NCBI GenBank assembly: GCA_963540815.1
Contig: CAUTQY010000004.1
Span: forward strand, 72,578-136,577
Reading direction: 5' to 3'
Length of the DNA stretch: 64,000 nt
From: Scybalousia_A sp963540815
GTDB lineage: Bacteria; Bacteroidota; Bacteroidia; Bacteroidales; P3
In this document: positions 1-11,200 of the stretch, in pieces
How the letters are laid out: the number at the start of each line of letters is the position of its first letter
Position numbering within the stretch: position 1 is the stretch's first letter
The notes under the pieces: generated by a model
Told to the model about the DNA's origin: nothing
The model's input: only the letters and a program-made list of their open reading frames with translations
Databases searched by the model: none
Position numbers and translations under genes: made by a program

Positions 1-660
1 TGTCATTGCGAGCAACTTTGTTGCGTAGCAACATCAAAAATTATGTCATTGCGAACGAAAGTGAAGCAATCCATTCCTATTTATTTTTGTGGATTGCCAC
101 GCCTTACAGCTCGCAATGACGGCTTGGCCCGCTGCCAAAGAACAATAATTTTGTTATTACGAACCCTCCTTTCCGTCATTGCAAGACTAATAAGTGTGTC
201 ATTGCGAGCCATAATGCGCGACAAGCCGTAAAAATAGAATGTTACAAGCCGTCATTGCAAGCGCAGTGAAGTAATCCGTAACGCTTTATATTGCCATACC
301 GTATAAAAATTTTGCCTTTCTTGGTTTGCTTTCTGCCACTCTTTGTTTCGATGATGAAAAAACCACCTTTTTTCATCAAAAAAAGGTGGTTTTTTGACTC
401 AAAAAAGGTGGTTTTTTTGATAACGAATCGCTGTTTGGCAGAAAGCAAACCAAGAAAGGCAAAATTCTTATAAGAAATGGATTGCTTTACTGCGCTTACA
501 GTAACTATTTGTAAAGTACTTGTTTTATAGATTGCCACGCTTACGCTAGCAATGACTGATCAAGACAACATAATAACGAATAAAAAGGAATAAAAAGCGT
601 TACGGATTGCTTCGCTTACGCTCACAATGACGAAAAGGAGGGCGTAATGACGGAAGGAGA
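1..660. repeat. Cluster of interspersed 'gtcattgcgag' repeats
   Basis: This gene-free stretch carries about nine copies, in both orientations, of a short degenerate repeat that starts gtcattgcgag and ends gcaatcc. Forward starts are seen near 2, 44, 174, 199 and 251. Reverse copies (ending caatgac) are near 92-120, 478-500, 530-556 and 602-632. The copies differ at several bases and no shared reading frame is kept, so this is noncoding repeat DNA. A near-identical version of the copy at 1-26 recurs at about 60434-60459. The strand and the function are unknown. Confidence 0.85.
251..500. repeat. Long imperfect inverted repeat (fold-back element)
   Basis: Bases 308-338 are a perfect 31-base inverted match to 436-466. 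Outside these arms, 261-277 matches the reverse complement of 479-495 at 15 of 17 positions. In the centre, a 17-18 base unit with core ccacc/ggtgg flanked by A and T runs occurs three times: at 357-373 in one orientation and at 378-395 and 401-418 in the other. The first unit can therefore pair with either of the other two. The two open frames here (242-538 minus, 291-473 plus) arise from the palindrome and are not credible genes. It may be a miniature fold-back element; no transposase is nearby. Confidence 0.8.
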
Positions 661-840
661 CGGGTGGTGTATTAGTTAATGGTTGTCAGTTAGATTTAGC
701 GTAAAAAAAGCGCAATTTACTTGTATTAAATAAAGCAAAAGACGGATATAAAAAGACTTCAAGATTAGTTAATCAACACTTATAATCTTTATTCATCTAA
801 TCTTGAAGTAAGAAAATAATAAATCGGTGGTTTTCTATCT
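661..840. other. Intergenic stretch without a gene
   Basis: No credible reading frame is seen between the repeat cluster and the end of pepE. The only clear structure is the inverted repeat at 756-809, listed separately. Confidence 0.7.
756..809 (-). terminator. Possible terminator after pepE
   Basis: A 13-base perfect inverted repeat (756-768 with 797-809) encloses a 28-base loop, just downstream of the pepE stop on the minus strand. The loop is long and the T tract after the stem on the minus strand is weak, so termination is plausible but not certain. Confidence 0.5.
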
Positions 841-1563
841 TTATTGCATTAAGAAATTTATATCATCCGTTAGGGAGTATTCTTGTGTTTGTCTATTATG
901 ATAAAAAACTTTCATTTTATTATCTCTTCCGACAAGAGACAATTTACCCTTATTAAGTCTTAGGGCAGTTGCTTCTCTTATGGCGGCAACATAGGTTGAA
1001 GTATTTGCGGCAATAAACTCGTTTATGCGATCGTCCCTTGTTTCCCCTCCGTGTTTTGGGTCTACAAAATCAGTATAATGAGGGTTGATTTGGAAAGGCA
1101 CCAAAGCCATAGTTTCAAAACTTTTCGGTTCTACTATCGGCATATCGTTTGTAGTCTTTAGAGAAAGTCCTGCAACATTGCTTCCTGCCGACCAACCCAT
1201 ATAAGGCATACCCGCAAATGCCCTTTCTCTTATAGCCTGCATTACGGATTGTTCTTGCATTTGGTTTACAAGATAAAAGGTATTTCCTCCGCCAACTGCC
1301 ACACACTCGGCTTGCATTACCTCCTTGATGGGTTGTAAAGAATGATGTATGGAATAGAGTTCCACTCCAAAAGTTTTGTATAGCTCAGCAACTTTTTTTT
1401 CATAGTTATCATAACCCTGAGCAAAGCCGGCATATGGAATAAACAAAACTTTTTTTATATTGCTCTCTTTGCAAAAATCGGCTATCATTTCCTTGCACCA
1501 ATCCAAATATTTTTCACCTGCATTGGTGGAATTACTTATAAGTAAAAGATTTCTAAGTTCCAT
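841..1563 (-). CDS. pepE: Dipeptidase E (peptidase S51)
   Basis: The 240-residue protein has the size of the PepE family, cytosolic serine peptidases that hydrolyse dipeptides with an N-terminal aspartate. The nucleophile elbow is visible as GWSAGSN with Ser125, close to the Ser120 position of the Salmonella enzyme. Other family-like segments are VAVGGGNTFYLVNQ before it and PFQINPHYTDF after it, which should carry the catalytic His. No signal peptide is seen, in keeping with a cytosolic enzyme. It starts at ATG 1563, 12 bases after the stop of the upstream membrane-protein gene, so the two are probably co-transcribed. The fold is clear; substrate preference is inferred from the family. Confidence 0.88.
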   Translation of the reverse strand: MELRNLLLISNSTNAGEKYLDWCKEMIADFCKESNIKKVLFIPYAGFAQGYDNYEKKVAELYKTFGVELYSIHHSLQPIKEVMQAECVAVGGGNTFYLVNQMQEQSVMQAIRERAFAGMPYMGWSAGSNVAGLSLKTTNDMPIVEPKSFETMALVPFQINPHYTDFVDPKHGGETRDDRINEFIAANTSTYVAAIREATALRLNKGKLSLVGRDNKMKVFYHNRQTQEYSLTDDINFLMQ

Positions 1564-1575
1564 ATTATTATATTA

Positions 1576-2061
1576 TTACATTATTATACTTGTTATCAAA
1601 GTCGTTATTGCGGAAATAAGAGAAAAAAACACCCCTACTACGGACAGAATGGTAACTATTTGAACAAACAGTTTTATTCTATGTACACCTTTAAGATAAT
1701 TTTCTTGAATATCGGAAACAAGGGCAATTTGCAAAGTTTTGCAACCTGTGAAAATCAAATAAGAAAAATAACACAAAACTATTGCCATTATAAAAATAAA
1801 AATTGCCCAAAACATGGTAACTCCTTTTGTGATACTGTTCGTAAAATATTCATCCTGCTCCATTACACTTGTGATATTATTGCTCATTACTATCATGCTT
1901 ATTCCCATTAGAATCATAAGAAAAACAAAAATAAAGTTAATGATAGCAATAACCTTTCCCCATTTTAATGAAGAAAGAATTTCTTCTTTCAAACTTGGTG
2001 TCAGTAAAATGACTTGTTGAGAATTGTCTGAGTTTGAGGTATGATTTTGTACGTTATCCAT
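1576..2061 (-). CDS. Small multi-pass membrane protein, DUF5362-like
   Basis: The 161-residue protein has a polar N-terminal tail of about 30 residues followed by hydrophobic segments at roughly 37-62, 82-106 and 133-160, giving three or four membrane spans. The overall plan resembles small Bacteroidetes proteins of the DUF5362 type, whose function is unknown; this match is from memory and moderate. No catalytic motif is visible. It is the first gene of a probable two-gene unit with pepE. A TAnnTTTG box lies upstream at 2087-2094. I do not assign a function. Confidence 0.65.
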   Translation of the reverse strand: MDNVQNHTSNSDNSQQVILLTPSLKEEILSSLKWGKVIAIINFIFVFLMILMGISMIVMSNNITSVMEQDEYFTNSITKGVTMFWAIFIFIMAIVLCYFSYLIFTGCKTLQIALVSDIQENYLKGVHRIKLFVQIVTILSVVGVFFSLISAITTLITSIIM

Positions 2062-2086
2062 TTTCCAATACTTTTTTGTGTTTGTA

Positions 2087-2094
2087 CAAAATTA
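2087..2094 (-). promoter_or_regulatory. -7 promoter box for the membrane protein/pepE unit
   Basis: Read on the minus strand this is TAATTTTG, matching the Bacteroidetes TAnnTTTG box, about 26 bases upstream of the ATG at 2061. I found no convincing TTG at the expected -33 distance. Confidence 0.5.
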
Positions 2095-2167
2095 TAAAAA
2101 ATATTCCATATGAAAAAAGAAAGGAAGTCGTCCGTATCTTTTATTCAATTTATCAAAGCAAAGAAAA

Positions 2168-2199
2168 AACGGCAAGAAGTTTAAAAACTTCTTGCCGTT
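2168..2199 (-). terminator. Rho-independent terminator of the giant surface protein
   Basis: A perfect 15-base stem (2168-2182 with 2185-2199) is followed on the minus strand by a run of T, 24 bases after the stop of the 4000-residue gene. This is a textbook intrinsic terminator. Confidence 0.9.
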
Positions 2200-2222
2200 A
2201 AAATACAATGGAAAAAACTTTA

Positions 2223-5200
2223 TTATTTGGTTATTATCATCTTTTTAACCTGTTTTTCATTATTGTATTCCATAGTATAGTAATATACTCCCTCGTCCAA
2301 ATTACTTGCGTCAAAATTAATAGTATGTTTTCCCGCCGAATATTGTCCTTCCGTGCTATAAATAACTTGTCCCAAAGTGTTGCTTACATAGAGACTCACT
2401 TTGCCCGCCTTTGGAATAAAGAATCCTATGGAGGTCTCTCTATCGCAAGGATTAGGAATGTTTTGCTCCAAAACAAAACCCGCACTTTGAGACTCAACCT
2501 CTTGCAAACCTACATAGGATTTAACCTCATATATCTTTGTAGTGTCATTCCAATGATGATAATCGTTAGGATAATCTATCCATGCAACAAGGTCGTATTC
2601 TCCGTTTTCGGATTTTGGTATTCTGGCGGAGAAATTCATATATCGTCTCAAATTCGGATTAGGTTCGTCGTATTCCCATTGGAAAGTTTCGGTTATAACA
2701 TTGTTCCAATCGCCATTGACTACCAAATGTGCTACGACCGGAGTAGTGTTGCCTCCCAAAGTCCCGCTGTTGTGTCCCACAAGTTGCACCAAACAATCCT
2801 CTGCCACAGTCTCCTCTACAAACAAGGTATCTGCTGCTCCATCCGTGTATCCTATCATAAGAGTACAAGTAGTGTCGTTTGAAAGATTGGTTTCATTTGG
2901 CACAACAACGTACGCACAAATACTTTGATAAACATTACGAGGTAGTTTTTGAGTAAAGTAGTGATGTCCGTAATCTCCGGCGGCAAGAGTAGAGCCTTGT
3001 CTATACTGCTCTTCTACTTTCGTATTCAGGTCTCCGTTATAGTAGTAACCTACGGTGATATTATTCAAACCTATTGAAGAGCGGTTAAGGAAGGTAAGTT
3101 GAATACCTATTTCACCGGATTCTCTATCGTCTATGGTTACATATCTTGCTTCTACATCTTGAGTATAGGAACTACCCTCCAAACGTTTGTAAAGAGTATC
3201 ATTGTCGTGATAATAATCTCCGTCCAAAGAAGACCAAACCTGAAGATTAACCGAACCGTAAGAAGAATGATAACGTTGATTGAAATGATATATATACTCG
3301 TCTCCGTTGTACAAAGGAGGATTGAAAGTTATAATCTCATTAACCTGTGAAGCTCCCGTAATAACGTACGAAACAGGCAACTCGGATATAGGTTCCAGAC
3401 CATAGTTACGCACACGAACCACTATTTCAACATCATCGTTGGCAACAATATTCGTAACCGGTTGCTCTATTGCTACAATTGCGGCATCTTTTTGCAAAGG
3501 TCCTATAACTATAGTAGCCCAGGCAGAATCGTTTTCGGCATATAGGTCAACAGGATTTAGACGAGTAAATGCCGTAATTGTGAATGGGTCGGGCATATCT
3601 ACGTTTAGGTAGTGTCCGCTTTGGAAAGTATAAACGGTATCTCCACCCGGAAGTATTCCGTTTTCTCCGTAATTGACATCCTCACAGGTTTGTATATGCA
3701 TATCCTCCGCCAAATAACAAACTTTGTAAGAAGAAATCATTTCTTTGCCGTAGTTGTGAACGGTAACAACAGGATAGAATTCCTGTCCGTAGTTAGGTAA
3801 TAACAAAGGTGAAAGTTCTATACGAGTTACTCCCAAGTCTTGACCTCTAAGGCCTTTGGCAAGTCTGAAGTTATCTATGGCTACTCCGTCCGTAGGATTA
3901 GCAGTGCCAGAAACAAATTTAAATCTGAATTGAGCGGTAACACCCATATTGGTAACCAAATGGTCTAACGAATAGGATACTCTCTGCCAAGAATTACTAT
4001 TGCCCTTGAAACCTTCTATACCTTTGTACCAATTGTAACCGCAAGGGACACCGTCAATAGTATCACCCGGAACAATTTGCCATTGTCCTTGATAATCCAG
4101 ATATTCTACGGTCATACTTGCACCCGTTCCCATTGCTCTGTAAATCATAAATGAAATGGTATCGGGTTTGATAAGTTCTATATCAAAAACAGGAGAGTAA
4201 AGAATGCTTGTGTTATTTTTAGGATACTTACCCGTAAGGTTTGTTTTCCAACAATAAGGTATGGAATACGCTTCGGTTATTGCCGTGTTACTATCGGCAT
4301 CAGGGATGCCAAACTGCCAACAATTTTCGGGTTTATTGGTATTAACTTCGAATGGGAAGAAGTCGTCATTTAATGTTACTTGGTCGTCAAAATCCTCCTC
4401 ATACGTGATATCGTATATCCTAAACCTAAATATCGTATAAGACACGGTATCGTCGCCGGCATAGGTATCACCGACAAACTCCACATAAGCCGACAACTTT
4501 GTAACTCCGTAATCAATATTGATTGTACCCAAAGATACGTCTGCCACAGCCGAGCTTGGTAAATTACCCGTCCAAGGTACAACTTGTTGCTCTTGTCCGT
4601 TAACAAACCAATGTATATTGACAGAGGTTATATTGTTTCTGCCGGCGTTCTTTAAACGAACGGATATGTCTTGTTGAGCGTCTGCTTGGAATATATCATC
4701 GGGAGAAACAAATCTAAGCAACTGAGCGTTGTTGTCCTCCATAGGAAGTATGTTTATGAGATAATCCTCTACCTCTCCCTTGTTTATGGTCAAGTCGGAA
4801 GTTGCCGAAAAATTGTGTTTGTTATCTTCTTGAGAAAGGACTATACGCATACGAGTTTTACCGTTCTGTATATCTTCCGGCACTTTGATAGGTATGATGT
4901 TGGTTGTTGCATCTCTATATACCGTATCGGAATAAACACATTCCCAATTAGGATAATGGTTGTCGGAAAATACGGTATCGTCACCTCCGTCAAAGGCTCC
5001 GTTCCTATTCCAATCTATCCAAACTTTCATCCAACCGGAGTGTGCCAAACCAAAGTCCATAGAGGCAGCGTTCTGATGTTCTACAATAAGGGTATCTCTT
5101 ATACCTTTGAATAATACTGCCGGTTCTATTGTTTGAGTAAAGTCCGAATAGGAGTCATCTGCCGTAACGGTCGTATTGTCTATATTTGCCAATCGTACCC

Positions 5201-8200
5201 TTGTTATATCCAACGAAGAGACATCGTTTACGGTAACATTAGGATAAATAGTGTTGCCGTTTATAGGTTTAACCAATCTGTAATCCGAAGTATCGTTCAA
5301 AGCAATGGTGTCACCTTGTGTGTCCGCCCAAGCACGTATTCTGTAAGTCTTTGTATTGTCGGAAAGGTCGGCAAGAGTATTGAAAGTATAAACGTACTCT
5401 TGGTCGGGTTGAACGGTTTGGTTACAAGTTTCGGTTACTACAATAGGCTCTGCGTTTGGTGCCGTAGCAATGGAGTATGTTAAATTGAAGTTTGTTGTCG
5501 GTTGAGTACCGTAATTTATTATTCTAAATTTAACGGTATCTTCCTCCATATATACACTTGCGTTTTGAGTTGCCGTTTCCGTGTTGGTATGAGAAATATT
5601 CGTACCCGAGGCAGTAAACGTCGTATTAATGGTATGCAATGGAGCGGTAACATCCAAGGCGGCCATATCCACAGGTCGTCTGTCCTTGACTATAACCTTA
5701 ACCTCGGTATAGAAACTTTCACAAGGATAAGAACCCGAAAGATTTACCCTTACATAATAGGTTGAGTCGGCAAAAACTCTTCCGTCTGTGGAATACGGAG
5801 CATACTGTCCTTGTGTATTACTATAACTTGAGGTATAGAAAGGTTCTGTTTGTGTAGAGTCTCTAAACCATTTAATGGACAAATGTCCGTCCTGAGTTGC
5901 CGAAGGATGTCCTATTGTACCGTAAAATACGGTATCATTTATGGCAATAGGAGGATCTGGCGAGCGTCTGGAATTTACGGTTATGTAAGAAGAAGTATCA
6001 TTGGTCTTTACATTATCTCCATTCAAAGAAACATAGGCCCTAATCTTCCATGTCGTATCACTATTACCCAAAGGATAGAGATTTACGGTTTGATTGAAAG
6101 TATATTCTATTTGTACATTCTTTTGTATGGAATCATAATTCAAACCTCCGTAGAAGAAAGGAAATACCAACTGTTCGGTAACCGTCATATCCGGTCTTCC
6201 TTGTACTTCATAAGTAATGGATACATTATCGGTATTTTTTATAACTCTTTCTCCCACATTCTTTATTTGAACGGTAATAGGTACCGAAAGCAACTTACAT
6301 CTCTCTGTAACTTGTTCCACTTTTACCATTTGAAGATTGTAGGCAGGTATTACTTTTATAGTTGTTTTTGAAGTATCATTAAGTTGATAAGCGTCACCGT
6401 TAAGCACGGTATAAACTTCTACGTACAGAGGTTTGGTTATGGGAGTGTTCAAAACTGCATTAAACGTTCCGTTAAAAGTATAATCAACTTCTTGCATAGA
6501 GGTTATCATACCCGTATAATTCTCGGTTAGGGTTTGAATAGTAGTTGTATTGTATTCATCATATTTAAGATTCGCCACTAATTGCAAACCCGTAAGAGAA
6601 TAGTTACCGAAATTCTTTATTCTTACGGTTAAAGGTATCTGGTCTCCTTCCACATAATCAACGGTAGAAATAGGCGATACTATGGCAATAACTCCCGCAT
6701 CGTGGTCATTATGCATCAATTCGTATGCTCCAATGGTAGGTCCCGGAGAGACAGGACGTGCATAACCCGTAATATCCGCATCAATACCTTCTATACCTAC
6801 TCCTCCGTTGGCAATATTGGTAGGATAAAGCAAAGAAAGAATGGAATCGTTGGTAAACGGATTTTCTACCGCGAAAGACGAGCCATCCATTCCGTTTGTC
6901 GTCTGCAAAGTAGCAAGGTCTGTTATATTATTACCCCAGTAAGCAAATCTATTGGCACCAACCGCATAGTTGTTATTATTGGAAATGGAGACATTTGTTG
7001 TTCTTTCTACATAGTAAGCGTAGCCCTTAGCCGAGTTATCCAAGTTGTTGTTTCTAACAATTATATTACTGGAACCTTTACCTACTTTCATTGAGTAGGA
7101 AGATGGACTATCGGTACTTGAGGCCATGTTTACGGTATTGAAATAGAAACTAACATTGGAGCAAGAATCCACATCAATACCTATGGAGTTAATACTGTTA
7201 CTTGTCTCCGACTTAATGGAAACGGCATTGTTGAAGACCATAAGTTGATTATTGGCAGAAAAATCGGAAGCCTTGACTTCCAGACCGGTCTTAGCCTTGG
7301 TTGCATTCTTAAAATATATGTCGTTTGCCTCTATACGTGAGTTAGTTCCCGCTATTTTTCTCAAAGAAATTGCTTTACCCACTTCTGTGGAAGCATACGA
7401 ACGGAATTTATTTTGCGCTATAACCACATTGTCTATTGAGGAAAAATTAATTGCAGTAGTAAATCCCGAGAACAACGATGAGGTAACACTTATATTGGAA
7501 GAGAGATTATTTGCCATTAGCTCGGAAGAAAGCAGTGTTTTGGCATTGGCAAAAGTACTATTGGTAAAATTCACATCGTTATTTGCTCCCAAAAGGGTTA
7601 CGAGATTTGTAGAATTGTTTTCGGAAAGGAATTTCACACCTTCAAAAGTTATGTGTTTCGCATCTTTTATTTGCATAAGATTAGAGGAAGTTTTGGTAGA
7701 AAATACTACGTTTTTGAATTTTACGTATTCCGCTCCGTCAAAAACAAATCCCAAAGAGGATAAAGTATCCGTATATATAACGGGTTTATCGGTTGTATCG
7801 GCGGCTTGGAAGGTTATGGTGTTTTCTTGGGATATACCTTGAATATAAGGTATTGTGAAACTCTCATTATACGGAGTTGAGGATTGTATATTAAATACTA
7901 TCGGACCGCAAACACCGGAGACATTAAGAGCATTCAACACTTCTGTTACGGAAGAATAATCTCCACCGGTTTTGGCAATGGTATAAGTGGTAGTGTTTTG
8001 AGAATTACCCACACAAATATTTATAGGTAGTCTAACGGTATCATTGGAACGTATGGTATCGCAATCCTTTTCAACTACGGCTATAAGAGTTAAAGCTCCG
8101 GGTGAAAAACTTTGTGTGGTAATGGTAACCAAAGCCGTATCTCCGCTTGCAAGAGTACCCGTCCAATTGTATACAGAAGTATCCGTATTCTCATCGGTAT

Positions 8201-11200
8201 AAAGTTTTATTGTAGCCGAGGTTAGGTTATCCGCACCGTTATTCTTCAAAACAACAGTAATAGGTATCTGAATATTTGACTCAATAGTCGTTTCCGAAGG
8301 AGAGACAAACTCAACCAAAGAGGCATCGCAAGTAGGCGCCCCCCCTACTATAACTTCAATAGGGATTCTTGCACTTTCGCAACCGAAATCATCCATTCCT
8401 ATTTTTATATTGGGTAACTTTCTAACTGTGGAGCTTACGGCACCCGTCCAAGAGCAAGCCTCGTTGTCGGCATTTCTGTAAGCTATGCAAGAATTATAAG
8501 TTTTGGTTGCGTACTTGGTCCTAACAATATTGGAAGTATTCTTTGCCTCAAAACATATCTCGACAACTATGTTTGACTCTCCGTCCCACTCAAATGAAGA
8601 AGAGAAAGGAAAAGCGTACCACCCCGTATTTGCAGAAGCCAAAGAAATGGAATCCGCAGCGTAGACACTTGTAAGATTGTTTTGCCAAGAAGAGAGAACC
8701 TCACTGTTGGTAGAACCGATTTTTACGTTATAATTTCTTAGTACAACGGCAGTCTGACCGCTCGTAGGAGTTACGGCACTAATATCAAAAGCAATGCTGT
8801 TTATGTTTCCGGCTTCCAAACCTGCATTCAACAAATCGGAAGCTTTGTAAAGATATTGCTCTTTTATGTATTTTTTTCTTCCGTTGAAAGGTCCCGGGTC
8901 TGTTGTACTAGCCCCCGTACCTGTCTGAGAGGTACCGGTGCCTACCTCCATATAGGTATCAAATCTTTGACGTGCGGAAACATAGTATGTGGTATTGGTA
9001 TACAACACGGGAGTGGTATAACTGTCTCCGTAGGCAATAGGTTGCTCGGAGCTTGCATCGTCGTACCAAACTATAAGATTGCCTATGCTTTGAGCGTGAA
9101 GAATTGCTGCTGTTGCGTAATTTATATTAACATTAGGAGTTACGGTAGGGCTATTAGGCGTTTGTAAGGAAGTAATATTTATTTTTACGGTATCATTGTA
9201 GTTTATTGTGTCCGTTGACAGATTGGAATATATAACAACGGTAAAATGTCTGTTGCTATCATTTGCCGATAAATCAAAGGCACCGTTTAAGGTATATTCT
9301 ACCGTATCTCTATGTAAGGACGGAACGTAATAATCGGTAAATGAGCTCAAAGAATCGCCGTTTTCGTATAAGGTTGCTATCAAAGGGATGGGATCCGTGG
9401 TAGCCGATGCACCTCTATTCAACATTTTTATTATGAAAGATACGCTATCCATGGCACAAGCTTGCACTTGCATACCATTGGCAAGTCTCACATCCGTTAG
9501 AACTATTTCATTAATCGGAGGATTATCGATTATTACCCTATAAATTGCCTTATCTCCATAGCATTCATTAACGTGGTGAACAGTTAGATTCTTGTTGTAT
9601 GTGCCGAGTTTCATAGGGTTGTCTGCAGAGGCTACTTGCCATGCCGCAGCGGATTGAATGTTTGCGTTTGTTCTTACAAGACCTGCAAAATGAGTTGTTG
9701 GGTTAGAACCCGATAACTGAGCAGTTACCGTTGGAGTTACAACGGAGCCTGACCAAATACTGGAAGAAACCCCTGTATTTGCATTGAAGTTTGCGTAATT
9801 TATAGTTAGGGCGTCTATTACTTGATTTGAAGCATTTATTAGAATAAATCCCGCACCGTTGGTATCTATTACATTGGAACTACTTGCAGGTCCCATATAC
9901 AAAACCTCTGTGGAAGTGTTACCCGAAGGAGCCGCTTTGTTTATTATCCATACAGAAGTGTTTGGCTGTAGTACAAAATTATTAGGGAATGTATATGTCT
10001 TGGACATACTATTGGAAAGGGTTACGGGAGTCGTGGTATTGCCGTGATTTGCTTGTCTGACGTAAGCAAATTTATAACCGGACATATTCAGAGCTCCGCT
10101 ACCCAAATTGGATATTTCAAAAACATTATTGGTACTGCTTGCCCACTCAGGCATAGGGTCGGTAAGTCCCTCGGAAGCCGAAACAAATTGTATGGCAGTT
10201 ATTTTAACCAAAGGTATTTCCGACTTGCGAGAAAAATAGAAAGCCGTGTCTTGATAAAGGGTAGTGGTGGTAAAGGTATGTGATTTTAAAAACGGTTCTT
10301 CGTCCGACATGGAATAGTACCAATATATGCTATCTTGAGAGGTAACCGAAAGTGTTGCTTGCCCTCCGTAGCCTATGTTAATACTCATATTAGCCGGGGC
10401 GGATAACTGAGCAAAGGAATTAACTATTGCAAAAGCGGTATCATTATTGTTTATCGTATCATCAACTACATCTGACCACGCAGTTATTGCATAAATAGCA
10501 TCCGAATTCGTTGCTGAAAAGTTATAAGCTGTAGGAAATACTATTGTATATATACTATCCGGTTTTATTACACTGTCATAAGTATAAGTAACAGCATTGG
10601 AATTATCGACTTGATATTTAAATATGCCTGCATTTGCCGGTATGGTGTTGTTACTCAAATTAATGAAAGTAACAAATACATTTTCATTACCAAAAAAACA
10701 AGAGGAATAGGTTCTGTCTCCGTCAAAGTTACCCGAGCTTAAGCCTGTTGCCAAAACGTGAATATTACTTTGAGGAGCAATATACTCTCTTGCTCCTATA
10801 CAAGGGTTGGAAGTAGGACGTTGATTTCCATAATAGTCGTCCGTAATATTATCTATGGCAACTCCTCGCATACAAGGATATACCACAGAGGTATATAAGT
10901 TGTTCCATTCCGCAAAAACAGGGTCTATAGTGTAAGAAGATAATGTATCCTTTGTGGATATTTTCCAAGATTCCGTTGAAGTATTTGTTGCTCCGTTATA
11001 GGACAATAACTGAGTAGCCAAAACGGAAGTTGTTTTATAATACATATTGTTTGATATAGAGAAACTTGCTTGAGAATTGTTTGTATTCGTAGGTCTTACA
11101 AGTACGGCATACCCGTGTCCGTCACTTACAATCATATTATTTTTTAAAATATTATTGACAGTTGTTTGTCCGGAACTTCCCAAACTCATTCCTACAACTC

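Noticed and set aside
242..538. A 98-codon minus-strand frame and a 60-codon plus-strand frame in the left repeat region
   Set aside because: Both lie in the fold-back repeat and mirror one another; there is no ribosome site, domain or codon pattern to support a gene.
1..660. CRISPR array at the left end
   Set aside because: Repeat copies are degenerate, irregularly spaced and in both orientations, and no cas gene is present.
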